NCBI RefSeq assembly: GCF_000340215.1
Contig: NW_006921532.1
Coordinates: forward strand, 4,043,126 to 4,107,125
Origin: Pseudocercospora fijiensis CIRAD86
Taxonomy: Eukaryota; Ascomycota; Dothideomycetes; Mycosphaerellales; Mycosphaerellaceae
DNA: 64,000 nt
Direction: 5' to 3'
Positions 56,401 to 64,000 of the stretch are shown one piece after another (position 1 is the first letter of the stretch; each line of letters begins with the position of its first letter). The notes beneath the pieces are model-generated. The model made no database searches. It was not told the origin of the DNA and saw nothing but the letters and a program-made list of their open reading frames with translations. A program made the translations under genes and the position numbers.

Positions 56401-57830
56401 TTGAGGATGGAATGGCGCCGGTCGAGCTCAACGAGGATGCCTCGCTTGAAGGCGCCATGAAATCTTACGCTACCACCTGTGCAGAACTGGGAAAGGCGTT
56501 GTCCAATATCGCTCATCAGGAAAATGACCGAGCGATTGTGGTCTACATCCTCAACCCTTTCTTTGGGCGACAAGCGCAGCAGCATCTCTGCGCCTGCTTC
56601 TGGATTCTCTTCAAAGCCTACCGAGATAATCTCCCCAAGGCGCAAAGAAACCAAGCTGGCAGCGACATCTTTCTCCAATGCCTTCCTATCAGTTTGGTCG
56701 CCTCCTATGATACTTTGGTGGTGCCAGACGCCAGGCAAATGGCCATCCTAACTCGTGAGGTATATGATCGATGTCCTCCATGCGGTCCACCTTCCGACAA
56801 TACATCTGCTCTTCCTATTCTTTCAGCACCAGCGGTGGAGCTTGCAAGCGCCGCGCCGAAGAGGATTGGCTTTCAGCTCGCGGCCGAACCGCCAACCGAT
56901 CTGCTTCATGAGGGTTCCATTCTCCACATTGCTTACTCTGTGAGCAGAGACGGTCACTGGATGTCAGTCTGCTGGATCGACAACACCGGCAGACATCAGT
57001 CTAGTACTGCGTTCTGCCTTCGTGGCAGGTCACTGGCTGAAGTCATTGAAGATGTGTGGGAATGTACGCGGGACATACTGGCAGCTCGTCAAGTTCTTTG
57101 GCGCATTTTCATTGTGACCACGGACACACTTGAAAAGCCTGTCTTACAATGCTGGCGCTCGTTCTCTGCCAAACCTCGTACTCAAGCCATCTGTGTGACC
57201 TTGCTCGCCATTGACACAGATCCTGTCCTGCAGCTTTCACCGCCCGTGGCCAATGTGGATGGCCAATTCGAATCCAGAAGCGATGGAGGCTTCCTGACTC
57301 CAGCGTCCACACCGCAGGCCGGGACTTTCACCTCCTCGCCTGATGTTAACGGACAAGGAGGCAATGCGCCTCCCACTCCAGCGCCAAGCGAGACAGCTGC
57401 CTCTGCCGTCGAGAATGACCCGGATGCTCATCTCACCGATCTCACAGACGAGACTTGGGGAGTCTTACTGAGCCCAAAGCTCAACAATGTTGGCTGCAAC
57501 GTGGGCCTTGCAAATGGTGCGTTGTTCAAACGAGTTGATGTCGCCGTTCCAGATGGAGAAGGAACTGCTGCAGACAAGCTCCCGTCGATTGGTGTCAGCA
57601 TTCACTGGACTATTCAGGTGAAGCCTTCTGGTGGCGTTGACGAGGGCAGCGTCAAGCAAGCAGAGCTCACGCTGAGAGAGGTGTTGAGAATGTATCGGAA
57701 TTTGGCGTTGTTGACTAAAGCAAGAGCGATTGCTCATGGTAAGACGAGTTTTGTGCCGATCCATGTTGCAGCGGCCGTAAGAGGCGCAGAGGGTTTGGAT
57801 GGTATGCTGGGAAGTAGTGAAGATATGTAG
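53469..57830 (+). CDS. med13: Mediator subunit 13 (Med13/Ssn2/Srb9)
   Basis: A single exon of 1453 residues from ATG 53469. Med13 belongs to the CDK8 kinase module of Mediator and links it to core Mediator to repress or tune RNA polymerase II transcription. The N-terminal conserved region begins MDFLKACTTNIHAVENLVQT, with TLWIAVELENAETTACIWPA near 260. The middle is acidic, Ser/Pro rich and probably disordered, with an Asp run encoded at 53902-53935. The C-terminal MID/Med13-C region includes FYGFPKEDLIYISQIINEQS, PPPYVRLQRSSEIWELLP, AKNVRAFCVFPENEDLQRLV, LHIAYSVSRDGHWMSVCWID, and the end VLRMYRNLALLTKARAI with FVPIHVAAAVRGAEGLDGML. No intron is needed, which is notable for a gene of this size in this window. 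An upstream in-frame ATG at 53451 would add six residues. Confidence 0.93.
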   Translation: MDFLKACTTNIHAVENLVQTAYCVYDWAEAAPAASAAERWEHAQNTLATLRRENILCTSIGHAVWIFGHFNADQKDILDNSHSAFSLSQEGTLENQPAHAPSGRAVRDILLEAIEHALAFTLARHPAIVHVGPWLWLYHSVCDHGDDDDDDDDEDEHALQQVSETSIIHVYTKFTPSGGLYLIPNIMPSSAQPLPIAPRCDPQHVVLAPFGTVATILPDFHDESVLSDDAWKTGLAKALEPHGIVLPAGTLWIAVELENAETTACIWPAALCFTPYRLQHVQDHTTNADRDWRRWFISTEEGTIFRNPLGMAEEWFKGAAERARSGVNLVDTQATLQTDDRPLTELIPTNTAANDPTTMTSPPFSQRAVDQQAAMAGIYPTPPDGYAPMPNASQLNSTTPSATQPEQIANSVDLPPTSDDMQYKSEDSHHVEPNTFGNEDQDMLFGDEDEMEDIGDADFSFFDDHDNDPAIISMRGAELDHSLKYEHDPGDPNSGTNIDDPPIEDDQPSLGIDPTKDTTQTDTIEEVPIEPAEHMQEEASQSPVVVSIPQFGHSVAEPEKPLSPFGIRERLLPPPVPASFTQTDAVGQSDHRRSSTFAPINFREGLNLSRKYSMVTAAPEKEPLKPGTISTSDIGLPNARKKNRIDGNDSSDSDTDDESEGNSYEPSSSDMDDTDLPPRLPWESRKRKRHADQDNLHPLSGSLQRMWSDDEADDRGAGLGMQTPIADVLAAYVNSTPVVDLLAFLKADSESEIADRPHSSAGPTDSMEALSGPLPRMETFYGFPKEDLIYISQIINEQSVSALQLDATRVGGHEDRVAELPIGIANYIYTTIDRGIETVFPDIDQCDLGKVALTREPLRPPTNPGKAPQGPPRPPQRTDSMLLGPDYFHLPPPYVRLQRSSEIWELLPTCLTFWETLGLGPTNGAKNVRAFCVFPENEDLQRLVAGFMTDLGTAYDNCKLGSHVHHRNVSDTDEHDTFEDGMAPVELNEDASLEGAMKSYATTCAELGKALSNIAHQENDRAIVVYILNPFFGRQAQQHLCACFWILFKAYRDNLPKAQRNQAGSDIFLQCLPISLVASYDTLVVPDARQMAILTREVYDRCPPCGPPSDNTSALPILSAPAVELASAAPKRIGFQLAAEPPTDLLHEGSILHIAYSVSRDGHWMSVCWIDNTGRHQSSTAFCLRGRSLAEVIEDVWECTRDILAARQVLWRIFIVTTDTLEKPVLQCWRSFSAKPRTQAICVTLLAIDTDPVLQLSPPVANVDGQFESRSDGGFLTPASTPQAGTFTSSPDVNGQGGNAPPTPAPSETAASAVENDPDAHLTDLTDETWGVLLSPKLNNVGCNVGLANGALFKRVDVAVPDGEGTAADKLPSIGVSIHWTIQVKPSGGVDEGSVKQAELTLREVLRMYRNLALLTKARAIAHGKTSFVPIHVAAAVRGAEGLDGMLGSSEDM

Positions 57831-57992
57831 AGAATCGACCACTGCCAAAAGGATTTGCTGGGAGGAGCCACAGTCCAAGTTCTTCAATTCCGCGAGCGCA
57901 ATCTCTCGTGTATCGGCTGCACCTGAAGCATGCAGAGTCGATCGCAGAACTTCGTGAGAATAGGCGTGTTCGCGCCAGTATGCTTCTTGCTC

Positions 57993-58583
57993 TCAAGTGA
58001 GATGACTGTCAACGTGATGTGACACGGCAACCTCATCTCCCTCAAACAATCCACAAATCGGACATTTGGCAGTAGCGCTGCTGAAAGTAAACTCTTCATC
58101 TCGCCTTTCGCTCGTGTTTTCGCCATCAGAGGCCGGAAGAAATTGTGCCAAAGTCCTGGGAGGCGGTAGTCCTTCTTGCTGCTGCTGCTGTTGTCGAAAT
58201 CCATCATTACCGCCAGCATCACGGTATTCAGTATTATAACCTTGATGAGATTGCGATATTGCCGGTCCCCCTTCTCCTCCATCACTCATCAATCTTCTTT
58301 GAACTCTCCCAACCCTCCCATCCCGCAATCTCACTTTGATTCCGCGCGGGTGATTGCCAGAGGATAAGATGTCTTGGACTATGCCTTGTACTTCGCGTCC
58401 AGTACCTTGGTCTTGTTTCAGTACGATGGAAACTGATGCGCCGGCTATGACTTGTTCTGTACCAGGCACGGCGTGATATTCATTAGGTCGGGTTGATGAA
58501 TGTTGACTTCCTCCTCCACGACCTCGACCTCGACCTCGACCGCCGCGGGGCTGTTTAGGCTGACGGTTGCGTGGTCTGTTCAT
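57993..58583 (-). CDS. YwbE-like (DUF2196) protein with C-terminal zinc finger
   Basis: A single exon of 196 residues from ATG 58583 (MNRPRNRQPKQPRGG); a longer frame to 58661 with another Met is possible. Residues ~8-25 are Gly/Arg rich. The YwbE/DUF2196 domain follows at about 40-95: VIAGASVSIVLKQDQGTGRE, then HPRGIKVRLRDGRVGRVQRR, a small beta-rich fold of unknown biochemical function found in bacteria and fungi. The last ~25 residues form a Cys2His2 unit (KCPICGLFEGDEVAVSHHVD, then SHL) of UBZ4-like spacing, which suggests ubiquitin binding but does not prove it. A Gln run (QQQQQQ) lies in the linker. The RGG-rich start and basic DUF suggest nucleic acid contact. The gene lies tail to tail with med13, 162 bp apart. 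Confidence 0.78.
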   Translation of the reverse strand: MNRPRNRQPKQPRGGRGRGRGRGGGSQHSSTRPNEYHAVPGTEQVIAGASVSIVLKQDQGTGREVQGIVQDILSSGNHPRGIKVRLRDGRVGRVQRRLMSDGGEGGPAISQSHQGYNTEYRDAGGNDGFRQQQQQQEGLPPPRTLAQFLPASDGENTSERRDEEFTFSSATAKCPICGLFEGDEVAVSHHVDSHLT

Positions 58584-58966
58584 TGGAAATTGAGGATGAG
58601 GATATATTTTTGGGTAGAAGTTGTGGAAAGCGTTCTGAATTCGGTGTTGGAGATTCTGCATTTAAGGAAGGATCCAATTCGCCAAATGCTCTACAGTGCA
58701 GGTGGAAATCGAAGGCCTCGACAAGAAAAAAAAATCAAAAAACAAAAGTCATGAATTAAATCTAAATCTAAATCTAAATTGAATTTTCTTTTGCTTGCTA
58801 ACAGCGGCTTGCGCAGAGACGTGACATGAGAATCTTCTGCTTTTACTACATGCATAAAATAGGTGGTGGTAGTGGTCAAGGCCCACCGACAGCTCAATCC
58901 CAGCGGTCTCGAAGGAAAGAGTCGCATAGCAACCAAATTATGCAAATTGCATGCATGCTGCCACAC
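58584..58966. other. Intergenic with A-rich stretch and short tandem repeat
   Basis: 383 bp, tandem on the minus strand. An A-rich run at ~58723-58745 is followed by about three copies of a TAAATC unit (~58756-58779). It should hold the promoter of the DUF2196 gene. Confidence 0.5.
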
Positions 58967-59754
58967 TCATTTCTTGTTGATTCGCTCCCAAACCTGCTTC
59001 TCTGCCTCCGCTAAGCTGTTGCCAGCTGTATTTGCCCAGCCTTTGACAGTGTTCCAAACGTTCGCGGCAGTATCATTCGCGCTATCTCCTCCTCCAAATC
59101 CCAAGTTATTTGCAAAGCTTTCCCGCCGTTCATGTTGATCTAGGCTTGCCCTCGCAGCGGAGCTAAGCTCCTGTGCATTGGTATCCTGATGATATCCTGG
59201 TGGATGACTGCCAGCACTGGTTTGTGGTGCAGGTGCAGCTCCAAAGTTTATAGTCGTTGGTCCATCTCTTGCTTGTGTTTGGGTTGTCGGCGTCGTGCCG
59301 TGGACTGGAGCGTAGTTAGATTGTGGAGGTGGTATAATCATTTGCGGCGGCGGTTGCGTGATATGCGACTGCTTGAGTGCAGCTGTCTCTCCAGCTTTGG
59401 GTGGAGGTGGAAGAGTTGAAGGAGCTGTCACTGTCGCGTTGTGGCCGGGAGGCACTGGTACTGCTCCCGGCGCAGGCGGAGGTGGACTATTTCCCGCCCT
59501 CATCGCAGTTCTCGTCGGAGTAGGATTGGGTTGAGCATTTGGTATGTATGTAGTTGGAGCTGGAGCGGCCGCGGCCGCTCCAGGTTGCGCCGGAGGGTAA
59601 GCAGTCGTTGAGGTACCGGTGTTCGCGAGCGATGGTTCATCATGCGGTTTCGAAGGCGTGATGGGATCATCTAGGGCGACCAAAGATTAGCTGAAAGCGC
59701 AATCTCGATGCTCGTCGTTCTGTACCAACCGATGTGGACTGGAATTGGTGGCAT
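58967..59754 (-). CDS. Pro-rich fungal protein with C-terminal amphipathic helix, unknown function
   Basis: Two exons on the minus strand: 59754-59730 and 59670-58967, giving 242 residues. The 25-nt first exon encodes MPPIPVHI and joins in frame to DDPITPSKPHDEPSLANTG (donor GTTGGT, acceptor CTAG). The central ~150 residues are Pro/Ala/Thr/Gln rich and probably disordered. Two short segments look ordered: SSAARASLDQHERRESFANN near residue 185, and the end NVWNTVKGWANTAGNSLAEA followed by EKQVWERINKK, an amphipathic helix suited to membrane or lipid-droplet contact. I recognise no named family, though the architecture looks like conserved fungal proteins of unknown role. The gene lies 497 bp downstream of the ADP/ATP carrier on the same strand. 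Confidence 0.7.
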
Positions 59755-60251
59755 TTTGGCTCTGCCCGCGTGCCTTCGCTGGATTGGTGTGATCGATTTG
59801 CTTGACTGTCCCGTTCAGATGGTCTCAAAGCTTGATGTTGCTGCGGCAGAACTTTAGAACGCGTGCATTGTTGACAGCTTCCGGAAAGCTGTAAGGAACT
59901 GCAAGGTACGGGGTATGACTAAATTCATCACGTGAAACGCGTGAAACGGAACTCTGGACGAAGGGATCGGGGACACAGACAGGAATCTATACGCCTTCAG
60001 TACAGAACCAATTGTAATACAGTCAGGGTGTTGCCCAGGCCGGAATAAAGGTACATGCTCTGCGCTCTTCTGTGGAAACGCAACGCAAAGCTTCATGCTT
60101 CCACCTTCCCGCCCGAACCACTCCGGTAGAGTGACAACGCACTCGTCTTCTTTTCTTCTTTCTGCAATCGTAGTGGCATGCAGATCATTCCTTTTGTCAT
60201 CTTGTAGCCATTTCTGGAAGATCGGAAAGCCCAACTCTTGGGGCGAGTCGC
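59755..60251. other. Intergenic between ADP/ATP carrier 3' end and Pro-rich gene
   Basis: 497 bp holding the carrier 3' UTR and the promoter of the downstream gene. Frame 59854-60441 minus is a shadow that runs into the carrier's last exons. Confidence 0.5.
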
Positions 60252-61635
60252 TTATTTGAACTTCTTGCCGAACATGAGGACCTGCATCTGGTCGTAGATG
60301 GAGAGCACACCAGCACCGGCGACACCACGGAGGATGTTGGCACCAGCACCCTTGAACAGCGACTTGACACCTTCCTTGGCAATGATCTGGCTGGCGGCAT
60401 CGAACGAGGACTTGTACTTGACGGCCTGGTGCATTTATCATTAGCGTTCTGAGCGCATTGGACAGATATCAGTGTTTTCACTTACCTCGCCAGAAGTCAT
60501 CATCATACGACGGCGAACAGTGTCGAGTGGGTAGGAAGCGATACCAGCACCGGTGGTGACAGACCAACCAAGGAGGAAAGAGGCCAGGAAGTTACCCTCG
60601 AGAGCACCAGTGAGGACGACAGGCTTGAGCGAGTCGTACATACCGAAGTAGAGACCACGGTAGACGACGATACCAGCAACGGAAGGACCGAAACCACGGT
60701 AGAGACCGAGGATACCGTCAGAGGCGAGGGTCTTCTTGTAGACATCGATGAGACCGTTGAATTGACGTTCTCCACCATTCTTGGAGTTCTTGGCGTCGTT
60801 GGCAAGACGGGTACGGGCGTAGTCGAGGGAGTAGACGAAGAGAAGGGAGGTAGCACCAGCCATCTGCGAGCTGTCAGTCATCGGCGAGGCTTTGCTGAAC
60901 ATGGAGGGAACTTACACCACCAGAGGCAAGGTTACCAACCATCCACCAGGCGTATCCATCACGCTCCTTCTTGTAGCCGAACATGGACTTGAAGGTATCG
61001 CGGAAAGCGAAGTTCAGGGCCTGTGTTGGGAAGTAACGGATGACGTTGGCAGTGTTTCCTCGCCAGAGAGCGACAACACCCTCATCGGCAGTAGTACGAC
61101 GGAAGCAGTCCACGATACCATTGTACGGGCGGGCGAGACGACCTGACTTGATCATCTCATCCTAAGCAGCGAAAAAAAAGGGTCAGCGTGGTGTTGTTTC
61201 TGGCCGCGCTTTGGACAGAGAGCTGTTTCAAGCTCGGGGTCCGAGCAGCGCGCGCGATTTGAGGTTGCGACACTCACCTGGTTTTGAATGAGGAGCTTGA
61301 TACGCTCAATTGGAGCAGCAGCAGTCTTCGAGACGGCGGCAGAAACACCACCCACTGCGCATTCGTGTTAGTTACGGTGTCCATTGCGCAAGCTCTCCCA
61401 GCTCTTATCGCCAGCTTTGCGGGGCGCCGGTCATCACAAGACCGGGCAGTCTTCAGCGGCGGGGAGGCGGCAGGTAGGTTGGACGTACTCAAGAAGTCGA
61501 CGACGAAGCCGGGCATGCCCATGAAGGACTTCTCGGCCTGGTTGACTGTCGGGCAATTGATCAGCATTGTCACTGCGAAAGCTGGCCAGCCGCGCACGAA
61601 GCTGGGCTGCAACGCTCACCATCTCCCTTTGCCAT
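60252..61635 (-). CDS. Mitochondrial ADP/ATP carrier
   Basis: Six exons on the minus strand: 61635-61620, 61545-61489, 61354-61278, 61161-60916, 60863-60486 and 60425-60252, giving 315 residues. The carrier exchanges cytosolic ADP for matrix ATP across the inner mitochondrial membrane. Exon 1 is just 16 nt (MAKGD). The three carrier repeats show their Px[DE]xx[KR] motifs in [27 protein letters not shown] and [17 protein letters not shown] is the signature specific to ADP/ATP carriers. Other landmarks are [20 protein letters not shown] and [20 protein letters not shown], and the protein ends VLMFGKKFK. Codon usage in exons 4-6 looks strongly biased (mostly C-ending codons), as expected of a highly expressed gene. 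Confidence 0.97.
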
Positions 61636-62959
61636 CTTGACGGTATTGTCCTTGACTGGCGACCTGTTTCGGGGGGAATGAAGATGAATTGAGTGGAGTG
61701 TTTGATGGAAAAAGGAGGGATTGGAGGTCAAGAAAAGCTGAGAATGGTTTTTTTGAAGGGGTTGCGGGTTGCGGGTCAAGCCGGGAGAAACGCGAATTCC
61801 TAGCCGCCTGTGGCGATGCCATTTGTTGAGGCGTTGATGAATTGCCGGGCAAGTCGCTACTGCCTATGATACCTTAGTGCCTACTACGTGCGGTCTTCAC
61901 TTCTTCCCACATTTTCCTACGCGACTCACAATCTGCTCGCGCGAATCGCTGCAAGTCGACTTGCTAGAGCGCAAAACACAATGGAAGCATTCGGTGTTCG
62001 GTGTCCACGTCTGAAGCCTCGCGTCGCTAGCCTCGGCAATAATACAGCAACAAATGGCTACAAGAACTTCACGGTGAAGACCTCCCTCTCTCTCACGGCC
62101 CATATAACAGATATTTCATCATTGTTCGGATCACGACATGTCTGGAAAGTGCATTGTTCATCGACACATGTACTATCAAGCCTGCTATTTCAAACGTTTC
62201 CATTCGCGACCAAGTGTGCTTCGACGGGGGTTTGAGGCTCGTCGCTGTGGCAGAAATTGGTGTAAACACTCTCCGGCCCACAAATCGAGTTGCTATGTGG
62301 AGCGACCAAAGTCGAAAGTTGTTGGCTCTGGGATGGCAATGCTGCAAGAACACCGTCGACGACTTGCCCGAGGTCTATGCCTTGAGCCTCATCGAGGTGC
62401 TTCCGGCTTCCGGCTGTTGATGTCTGGAATGTTTGCAGATATTTGAAGACACCTCTGCGCGCAGTGGAACACAAAATCGGTGGTTTGTTGACCAGCTCTG
62501 TTTGGTTATCGAGTCAAGTGCGACGATGTTCGATGAGCGAGCACCACTGCGGAAGCACAAGTGCCCGGAGAGCGGCTGGCACACTTCGATGCGACACAAC
62601 TTCCGCTCTATACTACTAATAAGACCGAAAGTGCCTGTAGGAGCTGACATCCCTGTACTTGCAGCAGGAAGCATAGCCTGGCGCTCAGCTCGGGCAGCTC
62701 GATCCCAGCATTCGTGAGGTATCAAAAGTTTAAACTTCCTTGTTGTCAATACTCAAGGATCGCCAGTTCAGTGGAGTGCTTGGAGAGGAGGTAAGCCGCC
62801 GAATTAGTGGCTCAAGGGTGAATAAGGGCCATGGCGCCGAGAGGTTGCGTTCTGAGCCCGATTGCGCATGCTAGCAGAAGCCGCTGAGCTGCAGCTGCAA
62901 TGAATCGCTCCCAATATCACGTCGCTAAGCTCACGCAATGTGACGGTATTGCTAGTGTC
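61636..62959. other. Intergenic upstream of the ADP/ATP carrier
   Basis: About 1.3 kb between the carrier start and the protease 3' end, both on the minus strand. It holds the carrier promoter. Frames of 60-124 codons overlap on both strands without recognisable motifs. No RNA gene was noticed. Confidence 0.45.
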
Positions 62960-64000
62960 TCAGATCGTGAAATCTCTGTAGCCCTCTAATAGACCATCTG
63001 CAGTCTTTGTCACAGCAGACCACACAGGCTCGAAACGCTTCAGCTCATCGAAGGCAGGTATGGTACCTGGTGTGTTGGCGTCGCTCCACAGACACCACAC
63101 TCTCACTCGCTGGCCTTTTGCTGGTATTTCTGTCCAGGACACATTGACGTGAAAAGTCTTGTCCCAAGTCCGACTCTCCAGCCTGATCTCCTTGCTGCCT
63201 TGATCACCTACTTCTGGCTGCCGAGCGTCATGTGGGCAGTTCTCAACGTGGACTGCGGAGGCCGCTTCTTCGAGCGCAACCCGGCATTGTTTGGAATTTA
63301 TTCCACGAACGCTGAAAGTGGCCGTGGAAGCATTATGACTGATTTGAACTTCCATCCAATCACGATATGCATGCTTCTTGTTCGTGGAGTTCGCCGGTAG
63401 TGCCGGATATCCCCGCGGGACCACGTTAGGAGGCAATCCATAGAACTACGAAGAGATGTTAGCAAGTGCTATTAGACTTCGTGTCTTGGAGCTTGCTTAC
63501 AGAGCATCCCAGCAAGCCGTTCCTGTTAGCTACAGCAGAATCACCACAGCGCAAAGGTTGACCAGCAGCGCTTGGCATCTCTGAAATGATATCCTGGATA
63601 TACCCATCGAGGCCGATCACGGTGACGTTGTTGGTGCCGTTGTCGAGATCCATACTCTGTACAAAGTAGTATTTGAGTCGTGCGTCTCGAGAGAACGGGA
63701 ATGCAACCAGATTGTAAATCAGGCATCCGACAAAGACCAGCAGGAGAAATGTCGGGACGTGGTAGGTAAAACGGTGCAGGAATGGAATTACTGGCAGTAA
63801 TAGCAGCACTGTGAATGTCGCCAGTAAAAGATAGATGGGTAGAGGTGCATTGCCATCTGCAGGTGTCTGATGAGTTGCTGAGGTGATCATTAACGCGATG
63901 CTTCCAATGATGATGACATTGATTGGCACTAGGATAACGATCTGAATGAACCAAGTCCACTGGGGCAGGGAGCTGGACCATGCTTGCTCATCCATTACGG
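62960..64000 (-). CDS. Vacuolar membrane protease, M28 family (C-terminal part, partial)
   Basis: Two exons are visible on the minus strand: 64000-63501 (open at the right edge) and 63445-62960. These are the C-terminal ~330 residues of a multi-pass membrane metallopeptidase like fungal VMP/Pff1; the N-terminal M28 zinc peptidase domain lies outside the window. Visible parts are three to four hydrophobic helices (IQIVILVPINVIIIGSIALM, PLPIYLLLATFTVLLLLPVI, then TFLLLVFVGCLIYNLVAFPF), the lumenal segment starting SRDARLKYYFVQSMDL, and the C-terminal domain ending VRVWCLWSDANTPGTIPAFD, then VWSAVTKTADGLLEGYRDFT. The last segment is the family's typical terminus. Several N-x-T/S sites sit on the lumenal side. 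The catalytic residues cannot be checked. Confidence 0.85.

Noticed and set aside
58756..58779. TAAATC-type repeat as a telomere-like or attachment sequence
   Set aside because: Only about three copies of an AT-rich unit that differs from the TTAGGG type; best read as simple sequence.
1..64000. Secondary-metabolite or mobile-element cluster
   Set aside because: The single oxygenase and the glutaminase have housekeeping neighbours; no synthase, transporter cluster, transposase or terminal repeats were seen.

Overview
The window is nuclear DNA of a filamentous ascomycete (Pezizomycotina). Genes are dense, sit on both strands and carry many 45-60 nt GT-AG introns. The gene set (GtaA glutaminase, Hse1, Swf1, Rap1 with a C-terminal RCT region, Slm1, Bud22, fungal Med13) is typical of that group. 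A Dothideomycete is my best guess from overall protein style, but this is inference and no marker here proves it. I see no rRNA, tRNA, CRISPR, plasmid or transposase.

Layout. 1-9000: 3' end of a probable nibrin/Nbs1 gene, a PXMP4-like peroxisomal membrane protein, a secreted glutaminase and a many-fingered C2H2 protein. 10-20 kb: TspO, the RNA-processing factor Ars2/SERRATE, ribosome-assembly factor Noc4 back to back with ATP synthase subunit 4, and a 2-oxoglutarate oxygenase. 20-31 kb: Slm1 (TORC2/PIP2 effector), alanine aminotransferase, the multi-KH protein vigilin/Scp160 and Bud22. 31-36 kb: the gene-poor part, with a broken RTA1-family gene, unassigned sequence and cytochrome b5. 36-49 kb: Ste20-type PAK kinase, ESCRT-0 subunit Hse1, telomere protein Rap1, palmitoyltransferase Swf1 and TFIIH subunit Tfb3. 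49-64 kb: Tim17, Enp2, Med13, two little-known fungal proteins, the ADP/ATP carrier and the 3' end of a vacuolar M28 membrane protease.

Most of the 26 intact or partial genes are conserved housekeeping genes with no operon-like logic. Recurrent themes are mitochondrial energy and import (Atp4, Tim17, ADP/ATP carrier, probably TspO and Alt1), ribosome assembly (Noc4, Bud22, Enp2) and genome maintenance/transcription (Nbs1, Rap1, Tfb3, Med13, Ars2). Several pairs are divergent with short shared promoters (Noc4/Atp4, Rap1/Swf1, Tfb3/Tim17, Enp2/Med13). I worked out exon structures by hand from splice signals and family resemblance. For multi-exon genes I checked that the summed coding length is a multiple of three.

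I did not find a convincing undescribed multi-gene system. The best leads are the RTA1 pseudogene with transition-type stops, a GC-AG intron in atp4, an exon-like in-frame intron in ars2, a perfect G-quadruplex motif upstream of ste20, paired E-boxes before vigilin, and two conserved-looking uncharacterised proteins near 58-60 kb.
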